Source: Azospirillum canadense
Lineage (GTDB): Bacteria > Pseudomonadota > Alphaproteobacteria > Azospirillales > Azospirillaceae
Assembly: GCF_025961225.1 (NCBI RefSeq)
Contig: NZ_JAOQNG010000001.1
Span: 1,724,501-1,788,500 of the forward strand
Reading direction: 5' to 3'
DNA length: 64,000 nt
Numbering within the stretch: position 1 is the stretch's first letter; each line of letters opens with the position of its first letter. Positions 44,449 to 53,012 of the stretch are shown in pieces. Position numbers and translations under genes: made by a program. The notes beneath the pieces were generated by a model that did not search any database, was not told the origin of the DNA, and saw only the letters and a program-made list of their open reading frames with translations.

Positions 44449-44490
44449 TTATCCCCAATCTTCCCATCCTGTGGAAGAAAGTTATCCACA
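44449..44490 (+). promoter_or_regulatory. DnaA boxes upstream of dnaB
   Basis: TTATCCCCA (44449-44457) and a perfect TTATCCACA (44482-44490) lie in the same orientation 67-108 bp before the dnaB start. Direct control of the helicase gene by DnaA is a reasonable reading; two boxes are too few for an origin. Confidence 0.5.
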
Positions 44491-44556
44491 CGATTTCGAG
44501 GACACCGTCGCCGATCGCACAGCTAAGCTGCCCTGCCCTTTGGTAGAGTGCCAGCC

Positions 44557-46089
44557 ATGGACGACAAGACCACCCAGCTTTTCGAGCCGCGTTCCCTGGA
44601 CGGCGGCTCTTCCCGTGCCGGCGCCGTCAAGCCCACGGCCGAATACCGCACGCCGCCTCACAACGAGGAGGCGGAGCAGGCGCTTCTCGGCGCCATCCTG
44701 GTGAACAACAAGGCGTACGAGAAGGTCGGCGAGTTCCTCCGCGCCGAGCACTTCTACGACCCGGCCCACCAGCGGATCTTCGGCGCCATCGCCAAGATGG
44801 TGGAACGCGGCCAGATCGCGAACCCGGTCACGCTGAAGGCCTATTTCGACAACGACCCGGAACTGGCCCCGGACGGCGGGGCGAGCTACCTGGCGCAGCT
44901 GGCGGGCAACGTGGTCACCGTCGTCAACGCCGGCGACTACGGCAAGACGATCCACGACCTGTTCCTGCGCCGGCAGCTGATCGAGGTCGGCACGGACATG
45001 GTGAACGAGGCGTACCAGCACGACCTGGACGTCGACGCCATGGACCAGATCGAGACGGCGGAAAAGCAGCTGTTCGACCTCGCCTCCACCGGCGACGTGC
45101 GCGGCGGCTTCGTCGCCTTCTCCGAATCGCTGAAAGCGGCCATCGAGACGGCAGAGACGGCCTTCCGCCGGTCGAGCCACGTCACCGGCGTGACGACGGG
45201 GCTGAGGGACATGGACCGCAAGTTGGGTGGCCTGCACCCGTCGGACCTGATCATCCTGGCCGGTCGTCCGTCCATGGGCAAGACGGCGCTGGCAACCAAC
45301 ATCGCCTTCAACGCCGCCAAGGCCTATATGCGCACCAACGGCGGCGAGGGCGCGCCGGTCGGCTTTTTCTCGCTGGAAATGTCGGCCGAGCAGCTGGCCA
45401 CCCGTATCCTGGCCGGCGAGGCGGAGGTGTCGGGCGACAAGATTCGCCGCGGCGAGATCAAGGACAGCGACTTCCCCAAATTCGTGGCGGCGAGCCAGGA
45501 TCTGAGCCGCGTTCCCTTCTTCGTCGACGACACGCCGGCCCTGACCATCGCCGCGGTGCGCACCCGTTGCCGCCGGCTGAAGCGCACACACGGGCTGGGC
45601 ATGGTGGTGGTCGACTATCTCCAGCTGCTGCGCGGCAGCTCAACCAAGGGCAACGAGAACCGCGTGCAGGAAATCTCGGAGATCACCCGCGGCCTGAAGG
45701 CCATCGCCAAGGAGCTGGAAGTCCCCGTCCTCGCCCTGTCGCAGCTGAGCCGCGCGGTCGAAATGCGCGAGGACAAGCGTCCGCAGCTGGCCGACCTGCG
45801 CGAATCGGGCTCCATCGAGCAGGATGCCGACGTTGTGATGTTCGTTTACCGCGAACAGTACTATCTTGAGCGCGCCGAACCGGCCCGCCGGCCGGAAGAG
45901 ACGGAGGACAAGTACAACGACCGCTACGCCAACTGGCAGAATCGCTACGCCGAGGTCCACAACACGGCCGAGGCGATCATCGCGAAGCAGCGCCACGGCC
46001 CGATCGGCAGCGTTCGGATGTTCTTCGACGGACAGTTCACCAAATTCGGCGACCTCGACACGACCCATGATTTCGGACCTACGGAGTGA
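44557..46089 (+). CDS. dnaB: Replicative DNA helicase DnaB
   Basis: The 510-residue hexameric helicase has an N-terminal DnaB domain (PPHNEEAEQALLGAILVNNK, HFYDPAHQRIFGAI) and a RecA-like motor. Walker A is ILAGRPSMGKTALATN with K242; then VDYLQLLRGSS (Walker B), LALSQLSRAVEMREDKRPQL and DLRESGSIEQDADVVMFVYR. It unwinds DNA at the fork. The ATG at 44557 gives MDDKTTQLFE; a GTG three codons earlier is possible. The alanine racemase gene starts 23 bp inside its 3' end. Confidence 0.95.
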   Translation: MDDKTTQLFEPRSLDGGSSRAGAVKPTAEYRTPPHNEEAEQALLGAILVNNKAYEKVGEFLRAEHFYDPAHQRIFGAIAKMVERGQIANPVTLKAYFDNDPELAPDGGASYLAQLAGNVVTVVNAGDYGKTIHDLFLRRQLIEVGTDMVNEAYQHDLDVDAMDQIETAEKQLFDLASTGDVRGGFVAFSESLKAAIETAETAFRRSSHVTGVTTGLRDMDRKLGGLHPSDLIILAGRPSMGKTALATNIAFNAAKAYMRTNGGEGAPVGFFSLEMSAEQLATRILAGEAEVSGDKIRRGEIKDSDFPKFVAASQDLSRVPFFVDDTPALTIAAVRTRCRRLKRTHGLGMVVVDYLQLLRGSSTKGNENRVQEISEITRGLKAIAKELEVPVLALSQLSRAVEMREDKRPQLADLRESGSIEQDADVVMFVYREQYYLERAEPARRPEETEDKYNDRYANWQNRYAEVHNTAEAIIAKQRHGPIGSVRMFFDGQFTKFGDLDTTHDFGPTE

Positions 46090-47200
46090 CCCGGCGCAAC
46101 GCGCCGGCGCGGTTCTGACCATCGACCTCGGCGCGGTGGTCGCCAACTGGCGTTCCTTGCGCGACCGGGTGGCTCCGGCCGAATGCGCGGCGGTGGTGAA
46201 GGCCAACGCCTATGGCCTTGGGGTGGAGCGGGTCGTTCCGGCGCTCGCCGCCGCCGGCTGCCGGACCTTCGTGGTTGCCCAGTTTGAGGAGGCGCTTGCG
46301 GTCCGCGCCGTGGCGCCGGACGCGCGGATCCTGTGCCTCGGCGGCCTGCCCGCCGGGACCGCGCCGGACTTCACGGCGAACCGCATCCTTCCGGTTCTGA
46401 ACCACCTGGGCGACATCGCCGCGTGGCAGGCGCACGCCCGGGCGCAGGGTGCACCCCTGCCCGCGGTCGTCCACATCGACACGGGCATGAATCGACTCGG
46501 GCTCGGCCCGGACGAGTTGGACATCCTCGCCGGCGACCTCGGCCGGCTGGAGGGGGTCGACGTCCGCGTGTGGATGACGCACCTTGCCTGCGCCGAGGCC
46601 GAGTCGCCGATGAACGGCCGGCAGCTGGAGGCTTTCCGCGCGGCGGTCGCGCGGCTTCCGGCGGCGGAGCGCAGCTTCGCCAATTCCTCGGGCATCTTCC
46701 ATGGCCCAGCCGCCCATTTCGACCTCGTCCGGCCGGGCTGCGCGCTCTACGGCGTGAATCCGACACCCACCGTGGCGAACCCGATGCGGGGCACCATCCG
46801 CCTCGACGCCCGCGTGCTTCAGGTGCGCAGCGTTGACAGTGCTATGACCGTTGGATACGGTGCGACGCACCGCGTTGAAGCGAGAGGCAAAATCGCAACC
46901 ATCGCAGTGGGTTATGCCGACGGATACCTACGCTCGCTCAGCGGGCGCGGGCATGTGTTCGTGGACGGCGTGGCCGCACCGGTGGTTGGTCGGATTTCGA
47001 TGGATCTGGTTACGGTGGACATCAGTCACCTCCCCGACGGCGCGGTCACGCCCGGCGGGCTGGTCGAGTTGATCGGCCCCAACCGCCCGGTGGACACCGT
47101 GGCGGACGAGGGCGGCACCATCGGCTACGAGATCCTCACCTCCCTTGGCGCGCGCTACCACAGGGTCTATCGCGACCCGCCGTCGCCTGAGGTCGCTTGA
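46067..47200 (+). CDS. alr: Alanine racemase
   Basis: The 377-residue PLP enzyme interconverts L- and D-alanine for peptidoglycan. PLP lysine is K45 in AAVVKANAYGLG; other blocks are VHIDTGMNRLGLGPDEL, FANSSGIFHG, VRPGCALYGVNPTP, and TIAVGYADGYLRSLS. The catalytic tyrosine region is VGYGATHRVEARGKIATI. The ATG at 46067 lies inside dnaB in another frame, a 23-bp overlap that implies coupling. Its stop shares a base with the next start (TGATG). Confidence 0.94.
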   Translation: MISDLRSDPAQRAGAVLTIDLGAVVANWRSLRDRVAPAECAAVVKANAYGLGVERVVPALAAAGCRTFVVAQFEEALAVRAVAPDARILCLGGLPAGTAPDFTANRILPVLNHLGDIAAWQAHARAQGAPLPAVVHIDTGMNRLGLGPDELDILAGDLGRLEGVDVRVWMTHLACAEAESPMNGRQLEAFRAAVARLPAAERSFANSSGIFHGPAAHFDLVRPGCALYGVNPTPTVANPMRGTIRLDARVLQVRSVDSAMTVGYGATHRVEARGKIATIAVGYADGYLRSLSGRGHVFVDGVAAPVVGRISMDLVTVDISHLPDGAVTPGGLVELIGPNRPVDTVADEGGTIGYEILTSLGARYHRVYRDPPSPEVA

Positions 47201-47976
47201 TGGGTTTCCTTGCCGCCACCGGCCGGGCCTTCCTGGTATTCCTGGAAGCGACCGGAAAGCTCGGTCTGTTCACCATCGCCGCGCTGTCGCACTGCGTCCG
47301 CCCGCCGCTGTACCCGCGGCAGATCCTGCGGCAGATGATCGACATCGGCTACTACTCGCTGCCGGTGGTGGGGCTGACCGCGCTGTTCACCGGCATGGTG
47401 CTGGCCCTGCAAAGCTATTCCGGCTTCTCCCGCTTCCAGGCGGAGGGAGCCATCGCCACCGTGGTGGCGTTGTCGGTGACGCGCGAGCTTGGACCGGTGC
47501 TGGGCGGCCTGATGGTCGCCGGGCGCATCGGTGCCTCCATGGCCGCCGAAATCGGAACCATGCGCGTGACGGAGCAGATCGACGCGCTGTCGACGCTGTC
47601 CACCAACCCCTACAAGTACCTGGTGGCGCCGCGCCTGCTGGCCGGCCTGACCATGCTGCCGATTCTGGTGCTGGTGGCGGACATCATCGGCGTGTTCGGC
47701 GGGTTCCTGGTCGGCGTCTACCGCCTGAACTTCAACCCGTCCTCCTACATCAGCCGCACCTGGGAGTTCCTGGAGCCGATCGACGTCATCTCCGGCCTCG
47801 TGAAGGCGGCGGTGTTCGGCTTCGTGGTGGCGCTGATGGGCTGCTACCACGGCTACCATTCCCGCGGCGGCGCGCAGGGCGTCGGCACGGCGACCACCAA
47901 CGCGGTGGTGTCGGCCTCCATCCTGATCCTGGTGTGGAACTACCTGATCACCGGCATCTTCTTCTCGACGAAATGA
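47200..47976 (+). CDS. mlaE: MlaE-family lipid-transport ABC permease
   Basis: The 258-residue inner-membrane protein of the MlaE/TrbE-like permease family has about six hydrophobic segments: VVGLTALFTGMVLALQSYSG, LGPVLGGLMVAGRIGASMAA and GTMRVTEQIDALSTLSTNPY are the conserved signature. With the following ATPase it should move phospholipids between the membranes. An MlaD-type protein, periplasmic MlaC and lipoprotein MlaA are not nearby, so the system must be completed elsewhere or act differently. It overlaps the alr stop by one base. Confidence 0.9.
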   Translation: MGFLAATGRAFLVFLEATGKLGLFTIAALSHCVRPPLYPRQILRQMIDIGYYSLPVVGLTALFTGMVLALQSYSGFSRFQAEGAIATVVALSVTRELGPVLGGLMVAGRIGASMAAEIGTMRVTEQIDALSTLSTNPYKYLVAPRLLAGLTMLPILVLVADIIGVFGGFLVGVYRLNFNPSSYISRTWEFLEPIDVISGLVKAAVFGFVVALMGCYHGYHSRGGAQGVGTATTNAVVSASILILVWNYLITGIFFSTK

Positions 47977-47986
47977 GCGAAACCCT

Positions 47987-48790
47987 ATGACCGCCACCGT
48001 GTCCCAGGTCCCCCCCGCTCATCCGCCGAAGATTTCGCTGAAGAACGTGCACAAGCGCTTCGGCCCGAAGGTCGTGCTGAACGGCATCGACCTGGAGGTC
48101 GGGCGCGGCGAGTCGCTGGTGGTCATCGGCGGGTCTGGCACGGGCAAGTCGGTGATGCTGAAATGCATCCTCGGCCTGCTGCAACCCGATTCGGGCTCCA
48201 TCCGGGTGGATGGGGCGGAGACGACGAAGCTTCGCGCCCGCGACCGGGAGAAGCTGCTGCATAAATTCGGCATGCTGTTCCAGGGCGCCGCCCTCTTCGA
48301 CAGCCTGAAGGTATGGGAGAACGTCGCCTTCGGCCTGATCCAGGGCGAGCATATGCCGCGCGTCAAGGCCAAGGAGATCGCCATCGCCAAGATGGGCGCC
48401 GTCGGGCTGGGGCCCGAGGTGGGCGAGTTGTTCCCGTCGGAGCTGTCGGGCGGCATGCAGAAGCGCGTCGGCCTCGCCCGCGCCATCGCCGACGAGCCGG
48501 AGATCATCTTCTTCGACGAGCCCACGACCGGCCTCGACCCGATCATGGCCGACGTGATCAACGAACTGATCGTGAAGTGCGTGAAGGACCTGGGCGCCAC
48601 GGCGGTCACCATCACCCACGACATGGCGTCGGCCCGCAAGATCGCCGACCGGGTCGCGATGATCTACCAGGGCCGCATCATCTGGACCGGGCACGCCCAG
48701 GACATCGACCATTCCGGCAACCCCTACGTGGACCAGTTCGTCCACGGCAAGGCCGACGGCCCGATCAAGATGCAGGTGCGGGCACTCTGA
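47987..48790 (+). CDS. mlaF: MlaF-family lipid-transport ABC ATPase
   Basis: The 267-residue ATPase has Walker A (VIGGSGTGKSVMLKCI), Q-loop (FGMLFQGAALFDSLKVWENV), signature ELSGGMQKRVGLARAI, and Walker B (IIFFDEPTTGLDPI). The LSGGMQKRVGLAR signature and GLDPIMADVINELI are MlaF hallmarks. It lies 10 bp after mlaE and ends the dnaB-alr-mlaE-mlaF string. A small GGCGG/CCGCC stem follows its stop. Confidence 0.92.
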   Translation: MTATVSQVPPAHPPKISLKNVHKRFGPKVVLNGIDLEVGRGESLVVIGGSGTGKSVMLKCILGLLQPDSGSIRVDGAETTKLRARDREKLLHKFGMLFQGAALFDSLKVWENVAFGLIQGEHMPRVKAKEIAIAKMGAVGLGPEVGELFPSELSGGMQKRVGLARAIADEPEIIFFDEPTTGLDPIMADVINELIVKCVKDLGATAVTITHDMASARKIADRVAMIYQGRIIWTGHAQDIDHSGNPYVDQFVHGKADGPIKMQVRAL

Positions 48791-48888
48791 CGCGGCGGTT
48801 TGCCGCCGGTGGAAGCGATTTCTTAATCCTATTGGACAAAAACACTTTGCGCAGTGCGGCTGATTCCGCTGCGAACCGGAGATCATAA

Positions 48889-49104
48889 ATGGCTGAAGTC
48901 ACCACCAACGGGCTGGCGTTCGCGTCCTTCATGCTGAGCGCCAAGATTCTGGAGACGCTGCAGGCGAAGGGTTTGCTGACCAACGAAGATGTGGTGAAGA
49001 CCATCCAGGCCGCCCACACGCAGCTGGTCAGCAACGACAACCCGCTGGCGAGCGAGGCCGCCGTCGCCCTGGCGCATTTCTTCGCGCCCGCGCCGAAGGG
49101 CTGA
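48889..49104 (+). CDS. Small hypothetical protein downstream of mlaF
   Basis: The 71-residue protein reads MAEVTTNGLAFASFMLSAKI, LETLQAKGLLTNEDVVKTIQ, AAHTQLVSNDNPLASEAAVA, LAHFFAPAPKG. It is probably helical and soluble, with no signal peptide. The ATG at 48889 has GGAG 9 nt upstream. A 98-bp AT-richer gap separates it from mlaF, so it may have its own promoter. I do not recognise a family. Protein-like composition and the ribosome site support it being real. Confidence 0.65.
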   Translation: MAEVTTNGLAFASFMLSAKILETLQAKGLLTNEDVVKTIQAAHTQLVSNDNPLASEAAVALAHFFAPAPKG

Positions 49105-49134
49105 GAGGCCGGCGGGGCCGCTGCGTCGCCGGGA

Positions 49135-49719
49135 TTACCCGCGCGACGCCGCCTTCGCCATGGCCTCCCGCAGGTCCGGCAGCAGCACCGCGCCCAGCAT
49201 GGCGATCATCGGCAGGAGCGCGTAGTCGCCGGCCGCCGCCGCTTCGATCAACTCGGCGCGGGTCAGCCGTTCCAGGCGCATCTCCTCCAGGTCGCCGGAA
49301 TCCGGCTCCCGGACCTTTCGGGCGTTTCGGGCGTGGAACATGTGGCAGGTGCAGCCCCGCTGGTTGCCCTGCACCACATAGGAACCGAGCGCGGTCCAGT
49401 CCGGCGCCTCGTAACCCGTTTCCTCCAGCAGCTCGCGTTTCGCGGCGACCAGCGGATCCTCGCCGGGGGAGATCATGCCGGCCGGGAAGGTCTGGCTGAC
49501 GCGGCGCGGGCCGTGCTTGTACTGGCGCAGCATCAGGGCGCGGCCCTGTTCGTCCTCGGCGAACATCAGGACGAAGTCATGCTGCTCGATCTGGTAGTAG
49601 TTCTCCACCCGGCGCCCGTCCGGAAGCACCACCGTCTGGGCGTGCACGCGCAGGAAATGGCCGGCGTCCAGGAGCGTTCGGCTGTCCAGGACGGTCCAGG
49701 GAATCAGGTCGTCGTTCAT
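49135..49719 (-). CDS. NUDIX hydrolase
   Basis: The 194-residue enzyme has a perfect NUDIX box: G-MISPG-E-DPLVAAK-RELLEETGY (G-x5-E-x7-REUxEExGU), about residues 78-100. Preceding RRVENYYQIEQHDFVLMFAE and ALMLRQYKHGPRRVSQTFPA resemble ADP-ribose/nucleotide-sugar pyrophosphatases. The substrate is not determined. The start overlaps the map stop by 4 bp, so it is cotranscribed with map. Confidence 0.9.
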   Translation of the reverse strand: MNDDLIPWTVLDSRTLLDAGHFLRVHAQTVVLPDGRRVENYYQIEQHDFVLMFAEDEQGRALMLRQYKHGPRRVSQTFPAGMISPGEDPLVAAKRELLEETGYEAPDWTALGSYVVQGNQRGCTCHMFHARNARKVREPDSGDLEEMRLERLTRAELIEAAAAGDYALLPMIAMLGAVLLPDLREAMAKAASRG

Positions 49720-50552
49720 TCAGACTGGGCTCCATAGGGCGGCTGCGTGTAACCGGCCGGGGACAGGGTGAAGATCTCGCAGCCGGTCTCGGTGATGCCG
49801 ACCTGGTGCTCGAACTGGGCGGACAGGGAGCGGTCGCGGGTCACCGTGGTCCAGCCGTCGGACAGGATCTTCACGTCGGGCTTGCCGGCGTTGAGCATCG
49901 GCTCGATCGTGAAGACCATGCCGGGCTGGAGCAGGACGCCGGTACCCGGCTTGCCGAAATGGTCGACGTGCGGCGCGTCGTGGAAGACGCGGCCGATGCC
50001 ATGGCCGCCGAAGTCGCGCACCACGCCATAGCGGTGGGATTCGGCCAGCGTTTGGATGGCGTGGCCGATGTCGCCCAGGTGGTTGCCGGGCTTGGCCTGC
50101 GCGATGCCGGCCATCATCGCCTTGTGGGTGATGTCGACCAGCTTGCGCGCCTTCACGCCGATCTTGTCGCCGACGAAGAACATGCGGCTGGTGTCGCCGT
50201 ACCAGCCATCGAGGATCACCGTGACGTCAATGTTCACGATGTCTCCGTCGAGCAGCGCCTTGTCGTCGCTGGGGATGCCGTGGTTGACCACGTGGTTGGG
50301 CGAAATGCAGCTCGCCGCCGGGAAGCCGTGATAGCCGAGCGTCGCGGGAATGGCGCCGTTGTCCCGCATGAAGGCCTCGATCAGCCGGTCGAGATGCCCG
50401 GTGCTGACGCCCGGCACCACATGCGGCGTGATGTGGTCGAGCGTCGCTGCGGCCAGCCGCCCGGCCTTCCGCAACGCCTCGAACTCCTCCGCCCCGTGCA
50501 AGGGAATGCGCCGTCCGTCCTTGTCCGCCACCGCGTCACCTGCCTTCGTCAT
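49716..50552 (-). CDS. map: Methionine aminopeptidase, type I
   Basis: The 278-residue enzyme removes the initiator methionine from new proteins. Metal ligands are D109 (VNIDVTVILDG), D120 (WYGDTSRMF), H184 (FGGHGIGRVFHDAP), E217 (VFTIEPML) and E248 (QFEHQVGITETG), all present. The N-terminal 20 residues extend slightly beyond E. coli Map. It starts the two-gene map-NUDIX unit and is divergent from radA, with 156 bp between. Confidence 0.96.
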   Translation of the reverse strand: MTKAGDAVADKDGRRIPLHGAEEFEALRKAGRLAAATLDHITPHVVPGVSTGHLDRLIEAFMRDNGAIPATLGYHGFPAASCISPNHVVNHGIPSDDKALLDGDIVNIDVTVILDGWYGDTSRMFFVGDKIGVKARKLVDITHKAMMAGIAQAKPGNHLGDIGHAIQTLAESHRYGVVRDFGGHGIGRVFHDAPHVDHFGKPGTGVLLQPGMVFTIEPMLNAGKPDVKILSDGWTTVTRDRSLSAQFEHQVGITETGCEIFTLSPAGYTQPPYGAQSE

Positions 50553-50708
50553 CGTTATGTCCGTTCAAACCTCGGGGCCAGAACCTACCACCGCAGCCGC
50601 CCAAGAAAAGCCCCAGGATTTTTATCGCTTCAGCCATAGGATTTATGACAGCAGCTTGCTATATGTGGGGCGCCGTCGGAACCCGCTGCACCAAAGCCTG
50701 TTAGACCC

Positions 50709-52106
50709 TTGGCCAAGCCCTCCACCCGCTACGCCTGCCAGTCTTGCGGCGCGACCTTCCCGAAATGGGCGGGGCGTTGCGACGCGTGCGGCGAATGGAA
50801 CACCCTCGTCGAGGAAACGGCTCCGGAAAGCGCGCCGAAGGGTCTGGGCACCGCGCGCGGCCGCCGGCTGGATTTCGTCGGGTTGGCCGGCACGAGCGCC
50901 GCCCCGCCCCGCCGCCTGAGCCACATCGAGGAGTTCGACCGCGTCTGCGGCGGCGGCCTCGTCCCCGGATCGGCCATCCTGATCGGCGGCGACCCGGGCA
51001 TCGGCAAGTCGACCCTGCTGCTTCAAGTGATGGCGCGACTGTCGCAGGAAAACCGCTGCGCCTACGTTTCGGGCGAGGAGGCGGTGGACCAGGTGCGGCT
51101 GCGCGCCCTGCGGCTCGGCTGCGCGGCGGCGCCGGTGCAACTCGCCTCGGCGACCAGCGTGCGCGACATCGTGGCCTCGATGGACAGCGCCGACGGGCCG
51201 GACGTGATCGTCATCGACTCCATCCAGACCATGTATGTGGACAACCTGGACAGCGCCCCCGGCACGGTGGCGCAGGTTCGGGCGAGCGCGCAGGAGCTGA
51301 TCCGCGCGGCCAAGCGGCGCGGCGTGGTGGTGCTGCTGGTCGGCCACGTCACCAAGGAAGGCATGATCGCCGGTCCCCGCGTGCTGGAGCACATGGTGGA
51401 CACGGTGCTGTATTTCGAAGGCGAGCGCGGACACCAGTTCCGCATCCTGCGCGCCGTGAAGAACCGATTCGGCGCCACCGACGAAATCGGCGTCTTTGAG
51501 ATGACCGACGGCGGCCTGGGCGAGGTCGCGAATCCCTCCGCCCTGTTCCTGGCGGAGCGGCGGGGCGACGTGTCGGGCGCCGCCGTCTTCGCCGGCATGG
51601 AGGGCACGCGCCCGGTGCTGGTGGAGGTGCAGGCGCTGGTCGCCCCCTCCCCGCTCGGCACGCCGCGGCGCGCCGTGGTAGGCTGGGATTCGGCGCGGCT
51701 CGCCATGGTCTTGGCGGTGCTGGAGGCGCGCTGCGGCGTGCAGATCGGCGCCAACGACGTCTACCTGAACGTGGCCGGCGGCCTGCGGATCACCGAGCCG
51801 GCCGCCGACCTCGCGGTCGCCGCGGCGCTGGTGTCCTCCCTGACGGGGGAACCGGTGCCGGCCGACGCGGTGGTGTTCGGCGAGATCGGCCTGTCCGGCG
51901 AGGTGCGCGCGGTCGGCCAGAGCGACACGCGGCTGAAGGAAGCCGCGAAGCTGGGATTTTCCACGGCGATCTTTCCGGCGCGCCGGAACGGCCAGAAGGG
52001 CGGTCGGGGCGACGGCACTCTGAAAAGCGTCGAATTGCAGCAGCTCAGCGAGTTGATGCCGCTGTTCCAGGCCGGAGGCGGGCGACCGCCGCGCAGTCGG
52101 GATTAA
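50709..52106 (+). CDS. radA: DNA repair protein RadA
   Basis: The 465-residue RecA-like branch-migration protein has an N-terminal zinc finger (C10, C13, C24, C27: YACQSCGATFPKWAGRCDAC), Walker A LIGGDPGIGKSTLLLQ with K100, the RadA-specific RAVKNRFGATDEIGVF, and a C-terminal Lon-like domain (GLRITEPAADLAVAAALVSS). It processes recombination intermediates. The start is a TTG at 50709 (MAKPSTRYAC); no closer ATG gives the zinc finger. cvpA and purF follow on the same strand. Confidence 0.95.
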   Translation: MAKPSTRYACQSCGATFPKWAGRCDACGEWNTLVEETAPESAPKGLGTARGRRLDFVGLAGTSAAPPRRLSHIEEFDRVCGGGLVPGSAILIGGDPGIGKSTLLLQVMARLSQENRCAYVSGEEAVDQVRLRALRLGCAAAPVQLASATSVRDIVASMDSADGPDVIVIDSIQTMYVDNLDSAPGTVAQVRASAQELIRAAKRRGVVVLLVGHVTKEGMIAGPRVLEHMVDTVLYFEGERGHQFRILRAVKNRFGATDEIGVFEMTDGGLGEVANPSALFLAERRGDVSGAAVFAGMEGTRPVLVEVQALVAPSPLGTPRRAVVGWDSARLAMVLAVLEARCGVQIGANDVYLNVAGGLRITEPAADLAVAAALVSSLTGEPVPADAVVFGEIGLSGEVRAVGQSDTRLKEAAKLGFSTAIFPARRNGQKGGRGDGTLKSVELQQLSELMPLFQAGGGRPPRSRD

Positions 52107-52255
52107 GGGGGCGGGATTAAGGGGGCGGGATTGAACGGTGGCGATTAAGACACGGCCGATTAGGGCTCTGTAGAGGATTGGGCCCTACAGATGGTGAGCC
52201 CACAGTCGACGCCCGGAACCGGGCTTTTGAGAGAGCACGAGGCGTAGCGGAGTCC

Positions 52256-52942
52256 ATGGATAACTTCCCGATCAACCCGGCGGACCTGGCGGTCATCGTC
52301 GTGCTTCTGCTGTCGGCGCTGCTGGCCTTCACCCGCGGCATGGTGGCCGAGGTGCTGTCGGTCGCCGCCTGGGCCGGCGCGGCACTGGTGACGCTGAACG
52401 CCCTGCCCTACGCCCTGCCGATCGCCCAGCGCTACATCCATGTTGAGATGGCGGCCTACGCCGCGTCTGCGGTGGCGCTGTTCGTGATCAGCCTTGTGTT
52501 TTTCACAATCCTCGGCCGGGCGGCCTCGCGCGGGGTGCAGAACTCGGGCCTTTCGGCGCTCGACCGCTCGCTGGGCTTCGTTTTCGGGCTGCTGAAGGGC
52601 GCCATCCTCGCATCCGTCGCATATCTGTTCTTCGCCTGGCTTGTGCCGAACCCGGCCGAGCATCCAGCGTGGCTGCAGACCGCCAAGACGCGGCCCTTGC
52701 TGGTGACTGGGGCCGGCATGATCTATGAGGTCATGCCGGAGAACCTCCGCAAGGACGGACTCGGCCAGATGGACGTGGCGCGCGAGCGCGCGCGCCAGGC
52801 CATCGAAGCGAAAGAGGCGCTCGACCGCCTGTCGACACCGGTTCCCGGTGCGACCAAGACCGGTGGTGCGTCCCAACCCGATACCGGCTATAAGGACCGC
52901 GACCGCGGTGACCTTGAGCGATTGATCCAGAACGCGCGCTGA
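52256..52942 (+). CDS. cvpA: CvpA-family membrane protein
   Basis: The 228-residue inner-membrane protein has about four helices (LAVIVVLLLSALLAFTRGMV, AAYAASAVALFVISLVFFTI, GFVFGLLKGAILASVAYLFF). The CvpA signature is VAEVLSVAAWAGAALVTL and GLSALDRSLGFVFGLLKG. The C-terminal cytoplasmic tail carries charged, proline-rich sequence. CvpA is linked to colicin V production and membrane homeostasis in E. coli and lies upstream of purF in many proteobacteria, as here (70 bp). The ATG at 52256 has GGAG close by. Confidence 0.9.
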   Translation: MDNFPINPADLAVIVVLLLSALLAFTRGMVAEVLSVAAWAGAALVTLNALPYALPIAQRYIHVEMAAYAASAVALFVISLVFFTILGRAASRGVQNSGLSALDRSLGFVFGLLKGAILASVAYLFFAWLVPNPAEHPAWLQTAKTRPLLVTGAGMIYEVMPENLRKDGLGQMDVARERARQAIEAKEALDRLSTPVPGATKTGGASQPDTGYKDRDRGDLERLIQNAR

Positions 52943-53012
52943 AAGGCGCCCGTCAAGACGCCCCCGACCGGGCTGAGTGAGACCGACGCCTGTGCATGAC
53001 GAGGATTCCCCG

